Shown: positions 27,897 through 39,747 of the stretch, one piece after another | Layout of the letters: every line of letters begins with the position of its first letter | How positions within the stretch are numbered: the first letter of the stretch is position 1 | Assembly: GCF_000616095.1 (NCBI RefSeq) | Contig: NZ_BAMS01000003.1 | Location: 62,001-126,000, forward strand | Source: Sneathiella glossodoripedis JCM 23214 | GTDB taxonomy: Bacteria > Pseudomonadota > Alphaproteobacteria > Sneathiellales > Sneathiellaceae | Reading direction: 5' to 3' | DNA length: 64,000 nucleotides | Program-made: the position numbers and the translations under genes | Notes under the pieces: generated by a model | The model's database searches: none | The model's input: only the letters and a program-made list of their open reading frames with translations | Told to the model about the DNA's origin: nothing

Positions 27897-29827
27897 CTAG
27901 CGCGATGAGGCCGCGGTCGATTTGTCAGTTTTTTGAGGGATGTTCAGTGCGGAGCGGGCGCATTCGACAATCTGTTCTGCGTTCAACCCGGCAATGTCAT
28001 ACATCTTTTTGATATTGGCTTGATCAATATACTGATCGGCCATGCAAAGCGGACGAACTTTCAGGTTGCCATCAAGCAGTCCTGCATGGGCAAGGAATTG
28101 CATGACATGGCTGCCAAAGCCGCCGATTGATCCTTCCTCTATTGTGATCAGCAGATCATGGTTCTGTGCAAGATCGGTGACAAGATTTTCGTCCAGTGGC
28201 TTACAAAAACGGGCGTCAGCAACTGTTGTAGAATATCCCATCTCGTCGAGCGTTTCTGCTGCAAGCTTCGCCTCTTCAAGGCGGGTACCAAACGAGAGAA
28301 TTGCAATGGTGGAGCCTTCGCGCAGAATGCGCCCTTTGCCGATTTCAAGGATTTCAGCTTGTTCGGGCAAATCGACACCAACTCCTTCACCGCGCGGATA
28401 GCGGAAGGAAATCGGACCTGCATCATAAGCCGCCGCAGTTGCCACCATATGAACCAGTTCAGCTTCATCCGCTGCAGCCATGACAACCATATTGGGCAAT
28501 GTTGCAAGATAGGTTGTATCAAAAGAGCCTGCATGTGTTGCGCCATCAGCGCCAACCAGTCCGGCGCGATCAATGGCAAAACGGACCGGCAGGTTCTGAA
28601 GAGCGACGTCATGAACAACCTGATCATAGGCGCGCTGCAGAAATGTAGAATAGATGGCAACAAATGGTTTAAGTCCCTCGGTTGCCATACCTGCGGCAAA
28701 TGTAACCGCATGCTGTTCGGCAATACCAACATCGAAACAGCGCGCAGGAAAGGATTTGGCAAACTGATCCAGACCGGTGCCATCTGGCATGGCCGCGGTA
28801 ACAGCTACGATCTTCTCATCGCTGGTGGCCTCCTTAATAAGCTTTGCGCAAATACTTTTGTGTAAGACGGCGCATTGGGGGTCGCTTTGGCCTGAGCGCC
28901 GGTAATGACGTCAAATTTGGCAACGCCGTGGTATTTATCTGCAGCGGCTTCCGCGGGTGGATATCCTTTGCCTTTTTGTGTGACACAATGGATAAGGATT
29001 GGTCCGTTTCTGGCATCGCGGGCGTTTTTAAGGACCGGTATCAGATGTTCGAGGTTATGACCGTCGATGGGACCAACATAATAGAAGCCAAGTTCTTCAA
29101 ATAAGGTGCCGCCCGTCATCATGCCGCGGGCAAATTCTTCAGCGCGTTTTGCAGTTCGCTCAAGCGGATCGGGAAGACGGGCTGCAATCTGCTTCATGAC
29201 TTCGCGAAGGCTGCGATAGGAGCGCCCGGAGAGAAGCCTGGACAGATAAGCGCTCATTGCTCCTACTGGCGGCGCAATTGACATGTCGTTGTCATTGAGG
29301 ATGACGATCTGACGGCTGTCCATAGCACCTGCGTTATTCATGGCCTCATAGGCCATGCCCGCGCTCATGGAGCCATCACCGATCACGGAAACCACATTGT
29401 TTTCCCGACCGAGAATGTCGCGGCCAACGGCCATGCCAAGCCCGGCGGATATGGACGTGGAAGAGTGGGCCGCACCAAATGGATCGTATGGGCTCTCCGA
29501 GCGTTTGGTAAAGCCGGAAAGTCCACCTTCCTGACGGAGGGTGCGAATTCGATCGCGCCTGCCAGTGAGAATTTTATGGGGGTAACACTGATGTCCGACA
29601 TCCCAGATCAGGCGATCTTCGGGTGTGTTGAAGACGTGGTGGAGGGCGACGGTCAGCTCGACCACGCCAAGGCCGGCTCCCAAATGTCCACCGGTGACTG
29701 AAACAGCGCTGATGGTTTCCTGCCGAAGTTCATCTGCAAGCTGTATGAGCTGGTCCAGCGTGAAGTCCCGCATATCACGGGGTTCCTTAACCTGATCCAG
29801 TAATGGTGTTTCAAAAGTTTCAGTCAC
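27897..29827 (-). CDS. dxs: 1-deoxy-D-xylulose-5-phosphate synthase Dxs, frameshifted
   Basis: Condenses pyruvate and glyceraldehyde-3-phosphate with thiamine diphosphate, the first step of the MEP isoprenoid pathway. N-terminal half: [14 protein letters not shown] with the catalytic His and [21 protein letters not shown] with the ThDP-Mg site. C-terminal half: [18 protein letters not shown] and [13 protein letters not shown]. The frame breaks near 28837: AGCTTATTAAG read as AGCTTAATTAAG restores the linker to [12 protein letters not shown]. Repaired length is 643 residues. It lies 14 bases after ispA and 5 before tlyA. Essential where the MEP route is the only source of isoprenoids. Confidence 0.96.
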
Positions 29828-29841
29828 GTAACTACTCGTCG

Positions 29842-30732
29842 TTATTTTTTGCGCTGCACGGTGAACTGCGCAGCTTCGCGGAGCAGTTCAGCAGAATTTC
29901 GGAACATGGACAGATGGCCGACAGCTTGGGTCGCCAGCATGTTGGCATGGATTTTCGCCTTTTCCAAACCCATCAGCGAGACGAATGTCGCCTTTCCAGC
30001 ATCCACATCCTTGCGGGTGGCCTTGCCCATTTCTTTGCTTTCACCTTCCACGTCCAGAATGTCGTCGGTAATCTGAAAGGCAAGACCCAGATCATGCGCA
30101 TAGGCTTTTAACGCTGAAATCTGACCAGGTGCGGCATGTCCAAGAATGGCACCTGCTTCGCAAGCAAAGGAAATCAGCGCACCGGTCTTAAGTTGTTGCA
30201 GCCGGGTAATGACGGGCATGGAGACTTCATCCGCATCGGCGTAAATATCCATGGTTTGCCCGCCAACCATTCCATGAGCGCCGGACGCGATGGCAAGTTT
30301 ATGAACCAGCGCAGCGCGAACACTGCCGGATGGATGGGTTTTGGGATCTGCCAGAACCTGAAAGGACAGGGCCTGTAGCGCATCACCGGCAAGAACGGCG
30401 ATGGTTTCGTCAAATTTTTTGTGCACTGTTGGCATGCCGCGGCGAAGATCGTCATCATCCATGCAAGGCAAATCATCATGGATGAGCGAATAGGTATGCA
30501 TCAACTCCAACGCAGCGGCAACGCGCACAGAATATTCGCGGGCGACATCAAACAGATCAGCGCACTGTATGACTAAAAACGCACGCAGCCGCTTACCACC
30601 GGAAAGAGTGGCATAGCGCATGGCATCATGCAGGCTCTTTTCAGGACCGGTTCCCGTTGGGAGTAACTTGCCAAGTTCTTCTTCCATCAGGTTTGCAGTT
30701 TGCCGAAGTGCAGCAGAAAACGTATCTTCCAT
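29842..30732 (-). CDS. ispA: Polyprenyl (farnesyl/geranyl) diphosphate synthase IspA
   Basis: 296-residue trans-prenyltransferase that extends DMAPP with IPP to make farnesyl diphosphate. Both Asp-rich motifs are clear: [17 protein letters not shown] and [12 protein letters not shown], together with [10 protein letters not shown] for IPP binding. Residues just before the first motif (ELMHTYS) suit a C15 product, but chain length is inferred only. It lies between xseB and dxs in the standard alphaproteobacterial order. Confidence 0.93.
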   Translation of the reverse strand: MEDTFSAALRQTANLMEEELGKLLPTGTGPEKSLHDAMRYATLSGGKRLRAFLVIQCADLFDVAREYSVRVAAALELMHTYSLIHDDLPCMDDDDLRRGMPTVHKKFDETIAVLAGDALQALSFQVLADPKTHPSGSVRAALVHKLAIASGAHGMVGGQTMDIYADADEVSMPVITRLQQLKTGALISFACEAGAILGHAAPGQISALKAYAHDLGLAFQITDDILDVEGESKEMGKATRKDVDAGKATFVSLMGLEKAKIHANMLATQAVGHLSMFRNSAELLREAAQFTVQRKK

Positions 30733-30768
30733 CTATGCGTTCCAGATTCCAGTACTTAAAATTACAGA

Positions 30769-31020
30769 TTAATCAATCTGTGTTGGTTCCGTGCTGAGCG
30801 TGCCATTTTGCGAGACGATTTTTTCAACCCGATCCTGTGCGGAGCGGAGTTTTTCCTCGCAATGCTGTTTAAGTAGGGAGCCGCGGGTATAAATGTCAAT
30901 GGACTGATCCAGATCCACTCTGCCAGAATCCAGCTTCTCGACGATCTGTTCGAGCTCTTTAAGCGCGTCTTCGAAACTCAGTTGTTGGATGTCTTGCGGT
31001 ATCGTGGTTGTTTCAGGCAT
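30769..31020 (-). CDS. xseB: Exodeoxyribonuclease VII small subunit XseB
   Basis: 83-residue helical protein, [20 protein letters not shown] then [12 protein letters not shown] and [10 protein letters not shown], the complete XseB pattern. It binds XseA (not in this window) to make the single-strand exonuclease. It lies 36 bases before ispA. Confidence 0.95.
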   Translation of the reverse strand: MPETTTIPQDIQQLSFEDALKELEQIVEKLDSGRVDLDQSIDIYTRGSLLKQHCEEKLRSAQDRVEKIVSQNGTLSTEPTQID

Positions 31021-31054
31021 GGCTTCTCCTTTTCGGGGACCTTATACTCTTCCT

Positions 31055-31984
31055 TTAGTCGTCTAGCAACGCTTTCACGTGGGTTTTGGCACTTTGGGCC
31101 AAGCCCAGCAAATCATATCCTCCTTCCAGAAGGGATACGATCCGGTTTTCGCAACATTTATTTGCAATTCGTTTGAGCTCTTTGGTGATCCAGTCATAGT
31201 CTTCCTCGACCAGATTTATATTGGCAAGCGGATCTTTGTGGTGGGCGTCAAAACCAGCGGAGATTATGAGCAGCTCAGGGTTAAATTTTTCAAGGGCGGG
31301 CAGAACATGTGAGGTCATTGCGTCGCGAAAGGCGGTGCTGCCGGAGCCTTCCTCCAGTGGGACATTCACAATATTGCCAACACCGGTTTCATGGGCGTGC
31401 CCAGTGCCTGGATAAAAGGGAGGGGCCTGATGGGTCGAGCCATAAAACAGATTCTGGTCCTTTTCAAAAATATGCTGGGTTCCATTTCCGTGATGTACAT
31501 CAAAATCAATAACCGCAACGCGTTCAATTCCATATTTTTGGCGGGCATAATAGGCAGCGATGGCGGCATTGTTGAAAAGACAGAAGCCCATGACCTGATC
31601 TGCTTCTGCATGGTGTCCTGGCGGGCGTGTTGCGCAAAACACATTGGCGTCTTTTTCCGTCATGACAATATCAACTGCATCAATGGCCGCGCCAACAGCA
31701 CGCAAAGCCGCTTCGTAGCTGCCCGGTGACATGAATGTGTCCGGATCAAGCTGAACGATCCCCGATGCGGGGCGCCTGTCTTTAATATTTTGGACATGTT
31801 CCTGAGTGTGAGCCAAAAGAAGAAGTTCTTCGTTTGCCAAACTGGCTTCATGGCGCTGAAGTTCTGGAAAAGTTTCTTCATCCAGATATTGCATGACCAT
31901 TCTCAAGCGATCCGGCCGTTCGGCATGTTCGTATCCAGTATCGTGGAACAGGCAGTTCCGATGCGAAATTAAATGGGTGGCCAT
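31055..31984 (-). CDS. Histone deacetylase family (AcuC/APAH-like) amidohydrolase
   Basis: 309-residue zinc deacetylase. Active-site motifs: RPPGHHAEADQVMGFCLFNN with the catalytic His pair, AVIDFDVHHGNGTQ with two zinc ligands (Asp, His) and LIISAGFDAHHKDPLA with the third Asp. Bacterial members act on acetylpolyamines or acetylated proteins. It heads the operon that continues with xseB; ATG 31984 is preferred over an upstream TTG. Confidence 0.92.
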   Translation of the reverse strand: MATHLISHRNCLFHDTGYEHAERPDRLRMVMQYLDEETFPELQRHEASLANEELLLLAHTQEHVQNIKDRRPASGIVQLDPDTFMSPGSYEAALRAVGAAIDAVDIVMTEKDANVFCATRPPGHHAEADQVMGFCLFNNAAIAAYYARQKYGIERVAVIDFDVHHGNGTQHIFEKDQNLFYGSTHQAPPFYPGTGHAHETGVGNIVNVPLEEGSGSTAFRDAMTSHVLPALEKFNPELLIISAGFDAHHKDPLANINLVEEDYDWITKELKRIANKCCENRIVSLLEGGYDLLGLAQSAKTHVKALLDD

Positions 31985-32099
31985 AAGCAAAACCTGTTGT
32001 CGAAATTGATCCTTTGGTAGAAACTATGTGCCAGATTTTCGGCGTAAATTCAATTTCTGTCGTCGGACATCCAATAATAGATAAGAGCGAAAGTCGAAA

Positions 32100-33214
32100 A
32101 TGAAGATCATCAGCCAGTTGGTTATCATAAGTATAATAGGCGCTGCTGGCTACTGGGGCTGGGAGAACAGGGAAAGTCTACCCTTTTTCTCGCAGGAGGC
32201 AGAGCAGTCGCAAACCCAGAAACGCCCGGCTAGATCTGTCCCTGTGATTGCGACCAAGGCCCGATTAATTGACCTCAAACAAACGGTAACCGCCGTTGGA
32301 ACCCTGCAGGCGAACAAGTCCATAGACGTAACAGCGAAGGTAACAGCCAAGATCAAAGAGCTGTCCTTTGAGGATGGACAACAGGTGAAGCAAGGAGCGG
32401 CTCTTGTCCGTCTGGATGATACCGAGGCCCGGGCGGAACTTGCTGAGTCGCAGGCGGAACTGGACAACAGCCGAAAACTCTACGAACGGGCGCTTAAATT
32501 GCTGAAAAGTGGGAATACGCCAAAAGCCCGCGTGGATTTACTGTTGTCTGAAATGCAGGTGGCAGAGGCCAAAGTGCAGGCAGATCGGGCCCGACTTGAT
32601 GATTACATTATTCGCGCCCCCTTTGCAGGAGTGGTTGGCTTTCGTGATGTCAGTGTTGGGGCTTTGGTGCGCCCAACGGATGTGATTACGACACTTGATG
32701 ATATAACCACGCTGAAGCTTGATTTTGATCTGCCAGAAAAGAATTTGGCAGAGGTAACTGTGGGTCAGATGTTTCAGGCCAGCAGTGTTGCGTTCAAGGA
32801 TGCAATATTTCAGGGTACGGTTAGCAGCATTTCGACCCGTGTTGATCCGGTCACACGGGTTGTTCGGGTGCGTGGCCTGATTGAGAATGACAAGCGACTG
32901 TTGAAGCCGGGAATGTTTCTCTCTGTCAGTTTGCAAACCGGAATGCAGCGAAACGCGGTCATGATACCTGAGCATGCGATCACCGTCTCCGCCGCCGGGC
33001 ATTTTGCATTCACGGTTGAAAATGATCTTGCGGTGCGCAAACCCGTTACCGTAGGCCAGCGTCAGAAAGGTGGGTGCAAATCGTCAGTGGGCTCCAGCCA
33101 GATGCAGTCGTCATTGTCGAAGGGTTGCAGAAAATCAGGGACGGTGGGCCAGTTAAAGTGACCATCGAAGATGATAATCAGGCGCATCTTCAGGAGGGCG
33201 GAGCTACGCAATGA
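32100..33214 (+). CDS. RND efflux periplasmic adaptor (HlyD/MFP family), frameshifted
   Basis: 371 residues after repair. An N-terminal signal anchor (about residues 3-20) is followed by the barrel-sandwich half LKQTVTAVGTLQANKSIDV, an alpha-hairpin (ARAELAESQAELDNSRKLYE), the second half IIRAPFAGVVGFRDVSVGALV, and the beta-barrel. The frame breaks near 33070; CAGAAAGGTGGG read as CAGAAAGGTTGGG gives KGWVQIVSGLQPDAVVIVEG. Its stop overlaps the RND pump start by 3 bases. It bridges the inner-membrane pump to an outer-membrane TolC-like channel, which is not in this window. Confidence 0.93.
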
Positions 33215-36200
33215 AGCTTTCAGAACTTTCGATAAAGCGCCCCGTACTGGCAATCGTCTTTTCGCTGGTACTTGTTCTGTTTGGATTGTTTTCATACCAG
33301 AGTTTGAGCGTTCGCGAATATCCGAATATTGATCCGCCAAACGTGTCGGTTACAACAACCTATGTTGCGCATCTGCCGAAATTATCGAAAGTCAAATTAC
33401 CCAGATCATTGAAGATGCGATCGCCGGAATTAGTGGCGTAAAGCGTATCAACTCAACCAGCCGTGAAGAATCATCTTCAATAAATATCGAATTTGATATC
33501 GCTCGGGATATTGAGTCTGCAACCAACGATGTGCGGGCTCGGGTTTCACGCGTCCTCGGTCGGTTGCCTGATGAAGCTGATGTTCCGCGTATTTCCAAAA
33601 CTGAAAGTGACGCTCGGCCAATCATGTGGTTGTCGCTTTCCAGTGACAGGATGAACCCGCTGGAGCTTACCGATTACGCTGAGCGAAACCTTGTAGATCC
33701 TTTGTCTACCGTCAATGGTGTTGCGCGTGTGCGGGTTGGCGGAGGCAGACGTTACGCCATGAGAATCTGGGCTGATACAGAAGCTATGGCAGCGCGCAGT
33801 CTTACCGTTCAGGATATTGAGAACGCCATTCGAGCTCAAAATGTGCAACTGCCATCAGGACGTATCGAGTCTTTGAACCGGGAGTTCAATATCCGGACGA
33901 AATCCAACTTGACGACACCGGAAGAGTTTCGGGCGATTATTTTACGCAATGACGCGGCCGGGTTGGTGCGGCTTGGGGATGTAGCACGGGTTGAGATTGG
34001 CGCCGAAAATGAACGCACGGCTCTTCGTATCAATGGTAATGATAACGTGGGATTGGGAATTATTCGCCAGTCTGGATCCAATGTGCTGGAAGTGGCGGAT
34101 GGTGTTAAAGCCGTCGTCAATCGCTTGCAATCAATATTGCCGCAGGGCGTCACGCTGAAAGTATCCTATGATCAGTCCATATTCATTAGCCAGTCAATCA
34201 AGGAAGTTTTTATTGCGCTTGGCATTGCGATGGCTCTGGTTGTGGCGGTCATTTTCCTGTTTCTGCGCTCCATTCGGGCAACATTTATTCCTGCGGTCGC
34301 GATCCCTGTTTCCATCATTGCAACGCTAACGGTGCTTGCAGCGCTTGGATATTCTGTGAATGTCCTGACATTATTGGCGTTGGTACTCGCAATTGGTTTG
34401 GTGGTGGATGATGCCATCGTGGTTCTGGAGAACATCCACAGACGCATTGAATTGGGGGAACCTCCTTTATTGGCAGCGAACAGGGGAGCGAAACAGGTCG
34501 CTTTTGCTGTGATCGCGACAACGATTGTCCTGATTGCGGTTTTTCTACCTATTTCGTTTTTGGAAGGGACAACGGGTCGTCTGTTCCGCGAATTTGGTGT
34601 TGCTGTAGCGGCGGCTGTCATGTTTTCCAGCTTTGTAGCACTGTCCTTGACGCCCATGCTGTGTTCAAAGCTTCTGGTGGAACAAAAGAAAGAAGGCATT
34701 TTTTACAATTCGACGGAATTTCTGTTCAAGGCGCTGGAGCGGGCCTATCGATTTGGCTTGGGCGTCGCTATCCGTTTCCCGGTTCTGGTTATTGCGGTAG
34801 CAGGTGGGGTAACGTTGGTTTCCTATAATCTGTATGAAGCGCTACCCAAGGAATTTGCACCTACTGAAGACCGGGGCTATTTTTTCATTCCTGTCAAAGC
34901 GGAAGAAGGGGCCAGCTTTGACTATACTGAACGCAATGTTCGGAAAATTGAGGAGATCCTCAACCCACTCGTTGAAAATGGAGAAGCGCAGAGTGTGTTT
35001 GCGTTGGTTGGCAGTTTTTCTCGCCCCGGCCCGGTAAATTCAGCTTTCATGTTTTCCCGGCTTGTTTCCTGGGAGGACAGGGAACGTTCTCAACAGCAGA
35101 TTGTGTCTTCGATTTTCCCGTCATTGTTGTCGGTGCCAGGTGTCAGGGCCTTCGCGATCAATCCAAAGAGTTTGGGGCAGCGTGGTTTTAGCGCGCCGGT
35201 TCAGGTTATTGTGGGCGGGCCTTCCTATGCAGAGATTGATGAGTGGGTCGATCGGGTGATTAGCCGCGCTGAAGAAAATCCAAACCTGCTAAACCTGACG
35301 AAGGACTATTCTGAAAAACAACCACAAATCAAAGTGTCTATTGATCGGGATCGGGCGTCAACTTTGGGCGTAACCATTGAAACAGTTGGTCGTACGCTGG
35401 AAGCCCTGATGGGCAGCCGGGTTGTTTCGCGCTTTGAGCAAGGGGGCAAGCAATATGATGTTATTTTGCGCTCGCAAGCAGAGGATCGCACGACACAGGA
35501 TGATTTGAACAAGGTTTATGTTCGATCCGGCACAACCGGGAAGTTTATCCCGCTGAGTAATTTCGTTAGCCTGACGGAGACAGCAGGCGCCAGCGAGCTC
35601 AAAAGAACTGATCGATTGCGGGCTATTCGACTGGAAAGTTCACTGGCCGATGGGTACACCCTGAATGAAGCAGTTAATTACCTTGAGCAGCTTGTACTGG
35701 AAGAAGCCGGGGATGAGGCACGTATTTCCTTTGGCGGGTTGAGCCGAACTTTCAAAGAATCCAATCAGGCCATGCTGTTTACATTTGTGACGGCTTTGCT
35801 CGTTGTTTTTTTGGCGCTTGCTGCGCAATTTGAAAGCTTCATTCATCCAGTCATCATTATGACATCAGTGCCGCTGGCCATCACCGGAGCACTCGGCGCT
35901 ATGCTGTATTCCGGAATTTCGCTGAATGTTTATAGCCAGATCGGGGTGATCATGCTGATCGGGCTCACAGCGAAAAACGCTATATTGATCGTGGAATTTG
36001 CCAATCAATTGCGTGAAGAGGGATTGGCTTTAACAGAGGCTGTTGTGGAAGCATCGGTCATTCGCTTACGTCCCATACTGATGACGACAATTTCAACTGC
36101 ATTGGGTGCAGTTCCTCTCGCTCTGGCGACAGGTGCTGGTGCGGAAAGCCGCGAGGCAATTGGGATTGTGATTATTGGTGGCGTTATTTTTTCAACAATT

Positions 36201-36320
36201 CTCTCGCTTGGTGTTGTGCCCGTTTTTTATCTGTTACTCGCGCGGTTCAGCAAACCAACCGGATATATTGCAGACAGGCTCAAACAACTGGAGCGCAAGC
36301 ATGCGGATGTTGAAAACTAG
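33211..36320 (+). CDS. RND family efflux pump (HAE1/AcrB-like), frameshifted
   Basis: 1036 residues after repair. Starts MKLSELSIKRPVLAIVFSLV with the first membrane helix, then the porter domains and the proton-relay helix LALVLAIGLVVDDAIVVLEN (adjacent Asp pair), and IFLPISFLEGTTG; a second helix bundle has VIMLIGLTAKNAILIVEFAN. The frame breaks near 33367; GTTGCGCAT read as GTTGGCGCAT gives YVGASAEIIESQITQIIED. Pumps of this type extrude hydrophobic drugs or other compounds. Two-gene operon with the adaptor. Confidence 0.93.
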
Positions 36321-36476
36321 GCATTCAAGTTGCGGACACCATTTAATACAATTTTTAACGAAATTTTAAGTTAAGGTTATCTATTTTCACTGCAAAAGCG
36401 CTGCGATTTTAATCGTTTAGCGTGTTTAGATGGGGTGGGGCGTCGAGTATACGCGCCAGTTAAAGAAAGAAAATAG

Positions 36477-38515
36477 ATGGCTGCGCTGCCGTTAAATACC
36501 AGTGCTTGTGTGACATTGTCTGTCGTATCAGATGACCCTCTGTGCGCTGAACAACTGCTCTCTTTTCTGACAGACCCCGCAATATCTGTAAGCAACGCAA
36601 TTGTGACTGAAACCGGGATGCTTCCGTCTTTGTCAGTACAAAGCGATGTTGTATTGCTTATCGTCAACTCACCCGATATTGCCCCCGTGATTGCGGGTAT
36701 AAAAACAGCCAAAGTTTTGCGCGGAACTCTTAAAATTCTGGTTCTTGACAGGTCACCAACTGTCGAGAGAGCTGTGGAATTCATGAAATGTGGGGTGAGT
36801 GACTACACTGAATTTCATGAAGACAAGGCCGGTGAACACGCGGTGAGGGTGGAGCAGGCGTGTCTTGATATTCTTTTTGATATTCCCGAGCCTGCGGTAC
36901 TAAGGGGAAGTAACAAGCCTCCCGAGATTTTGAGTTTACATCGCAAAGTACAGAAAGTTGTACGAGCGGCAAAAGAATTATCCAGCTGCCGAACATTGCA
37001 GGCTGTGTGTGAACGGCTTCTTGAGACTGTAGGAGATGCGTTGGGCGCAACTGGTGGCAGTCTATACCTTCAGGATGGTAATATTTTGCGCCGGGCGCAT
37101 ACATTGGATCCGGGGCATGCGCCGGAAATTCTGGAGTTGCCTCTGCCAACAGGTTCCCTGTTTGAGCAGGTCTATAGCAGCAAAGAGCCTCTCATTATTT
37201 CCGAGAGCAGTGAACTGCCCGGAGAATACAGTAGTGGATGGCAGGGATATCAGGGCGAAAGTGTTCTCGTGTATCCTCTGGTCGAACGCTCTGGAGAGTT
37301 GATAGGCCTCTTTTCACTGCATGGCAAGAAGCGGGATATTTTCACCAAGGATGATCGCGATCTGGTGCTTATTCTGGCGGCATATAGTCTCGAGACTATT
37401 CGGGCGCTTCTGGTTCAGGAACGGCTGCAGGAAGCATTCAATAGTCTGAGTATGACTTTTGAGAATATGAGCGAAGGCATCATTCTTCTGGATGAGGAGC
37501 GCAGAATTGTACAATGCAACCAAAATGTTGCCCGCATATTGCGTTTGTCCGAAGATGAGCTCGCCTCCGGAACATCGATTGTTGAGTTGTGCTCATCCTT
37601 GTATGCGCGCGGTGACAGTACAGAGAAGGCCAACGGAGAAAACCCTTGGGATGCTGCTGCCGGTGATTTCTCTTACGAGCATTATTGCAATGACGGTGCA
37701 GTGATCAGGTTCTCAGGCAAGTTGTTGGAGAACGGTGCGAATGTACTGACCATCAGCGACATTACCGCCCAGAAAAACTGGGAAACAGAACTGTGTCTCG
37801 CTAAAGACAAGGCAGAGGCCGCCAATGCGAGTAAAACGAATTTTCTGGCAAATATCAGCATGAACTTCGAACCCCGTTAAATGCGATCATCGGATTTTCT
37901 GAAATGATGCGCAGCGAGGTTTACGGTGCGCTTGGCCATGAAAAATACGATGAATATGTTGCGTATATCAATGACAGTGGATCGCATCTGTTAAGTCTGA
38001 TCAACAACCTGCTGGACCTGTCAAAGGCCGAAGCTGGAAAGTTCAAGCTTCATAAAACGCAGCTAAATCTGTCAGCACTGGTCGCAAATATAGTTGCCTA
38101 TTTCCGGCATCAAAGTGAGATGGCCGGGGTTGCTCTCGTTTTAAAAGGGGATGGTTCGCAAGGCAATATAGAAGCAGATGAGAATGCTGTCAGACAGATT
38201 TGTTATAACCTGCTTTCCAATGCGATCAAATTTACCCCAAGAGGCGGTTCCGTCACGATCGAGCTGACTCAGGAAAGTGATGGGCGGGCAACTATTGCTG
38301 TTAGTGATACCGGCATTGGCATGGATGAGAAATCCATTGAAACAGCGCTTCAACCTTTTGGTCAGGTTGAAAATGCTTTTAACCGGAAATATGCGGGAAC
38401 CGGTTTGGGTCTTCCCCTTGTCTCTTCGTTATGTGAGCTTCACGAAGGTGAGTTTAATATTACAAGTCGGCCGGGCTTCGGCACAACCTGTATTGTCAGT
38501 ATTCCGGGGGGTTAG
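36477..38515 (+). CDS. Sensor histidine kinase with degenerate receiver, GAF and PAS domains, frameshifted
   Basis: 679 residues after repair. Domain order: a receiver-like N-terminus (about 10-135; LDRSPTVERAVEFMKCGVSDYTEF resembles the last strand and helix of a receiver, but the phospho-Asp position reads LLIVN), a GAF domain (about 165-310), a PAS domain (about 325-440), HisKA with phospho-His in [23 protein letters not shown], and HATPase_c with QICYNLLSNAIKFT, SDTGIGMDE and GTGLGLPLVS. The frame breaks near 37859 (AGCATGAA for AGCCATGAA), just at the phospho-His. No cognate response regulator is adjacent; a PilZ gene converges from the other strand. Confidence 0.9.
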
Positions 38516-38847
38516 TTGTCGATTTCGGCGTCGGTATTTACGAGATTTACGCAAAAATTGACGAAGACATGGCTGCTTAAATTCGTGAAACGGACAGCAA
38601 GAACATTTTGATCATCATGGCGAACGACCGTTCCAGTGAATTCACCCATGTCCTCAAGATCATAGACATCGATCTGCCCTTGGACTTCATCACCGCTATT
38701 AAATTTTTTAGCATCGTAGAAAATGCTGAACCCGTCCGGGGACCAGTCTTTGACCAGATAGGGTTCGTTATCAATAATCAGCACTACTTTTTGCGTGGAG
38801 TTCCGATAGTATTTCCGCCGATTGTCGTTGATGTGTGACGGTGGCAT
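38512..38847 (-). CDS. PilZ domain protein
   Basis: 111 residues. NDNRRKYYR at the start and the later KDWSPDGFSIF approximate the RxxxR and (D/N)xSxxG motifs of c-di-GMP-binding PilZ domains, followed by beta-strands ending in HVFVNFCVNL. Whether it binds c-di-GMP is inferred; the second motif is intact. Its stop interleaves with the kinase stop on the other strand (4-base overlap). Confidence 0.7.
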   Translation of the reverse strand: MPPSHINDNRRKYYRNSTQKVVLIIDNEPYLVKDWSPDGFSIFYDAKKFNSGDEVQGQIDVYDLEDMGEFTGTVVRHDDQNVLAVRFTNLSSHVFVNFCVNLVNTDAEIDN

Positions 38848-38969
38848 GGGTATCCCGTATTAAAAAATTGTGATTGCACAGAACCACTGATATCTTGCAA
38901 ATTATCATCCGATGAATAGGTTGATGGATATACTCTCGACCAGAGATTCTAATATTTTGTTAATTTCTA

Positions 38970-39719
38970 ATGGACAAAAATATGTCTAATTCCCAAAAAA
39001 CGCTTCTATTGAGCGGTGCAAGCCGCGGAATCGGACATGCGACTGTTAAGAGATTCAGTGCGGCTGGCTGGCGTGTGCTGACAATCTCCAGACAGGCTTT
39101 TTCCGAGCATTGCCCTTGGGAAGGCGGTGAGGAAAACCACATTCAACTTGATCTGGCGGATGTGGCTGCCTTGCGCGTGGGAATTGAAACGATCAAGACA
39201 AAATTGAAGGGCGCCCCCCTAAACGCCCTTGTCAATAATGCCGGAATTTCTCCCAAAGGCCCGTCGGGTGAGCGGTTCAATACGCTCAATTCCGACTACG
39301 AGGACTGGCTGCATGTCTATAACGTCAATCTGTTTGCGCCGTTGATGCTGGCGAAGGGATTATTTGACGAACTGGTTCAGTCAAAAGGAGCAATTGTCAA
39401 TGTGACATCTATTGCGGGTAGTCGGGTACATCCTTTTGCGGGTTCCGCTTACGGGACTTCAAAAGCTGCGCTTGCAGCATTGACGCGGGAAATGGCCGCC
39501 GATTTTGGGCCGCATGGCGTTCGGGTAAATGCGATAGCGCCAGGTGAGATTGATACATCCATCCTGTCGCCGGGGACCGAAGAGCTGATTAAAGAGTTGC
39601 CGTTGAGGCGTTTGGGCCGGCCTGAAGAAGTGGCCTCCACAATATACTTTCTGTGTGATGCTCCATCATCCTACGTTACAGGCGCGGAAGTTCATATCAA
39701 TGGCGGGCAGCACGTTTAG
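38970..39719 (+). CDS. Short-chain dehydrogenase/reductase
   Basis: 249-residue Rossmann oxidoreductase: SGASRGIGHATVKRF for NAD(P) binding, NNAG at about residue 89, catalytic SIAGSRVHPF...SAYGTSK with Ser-Tyr-Lys, and HINGGQHV at the end. The substrate is not given by sequence. It is convergent with the class III aminotransferase. Confidence 0.88.
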   Translation: MDKNMSNSQKTLLLSGASRGIGHATVKRFSAAGWRVLTISRQAFSEHCPWEGGEENHIQLDLADVAALRVGIETIKTKLKGAPLNALVNNAGISPKGPSGERFNTLNSDYEDWLHVYNVNLFAPLMLAKGLFDELVQSKGAIVNVTSIAGSRVHPFAGSAYGTSKAALAALTREMAADFGPHGVRVNAIAPGEIDTSILSPGTEELIKELPLRRLGRPEEVASTIYFLCDAPSSYVTGAEVHINGGQHV

Positions 39720-39747
39720 TGCCGCCGCCAGACTTTGATGAGATGTA

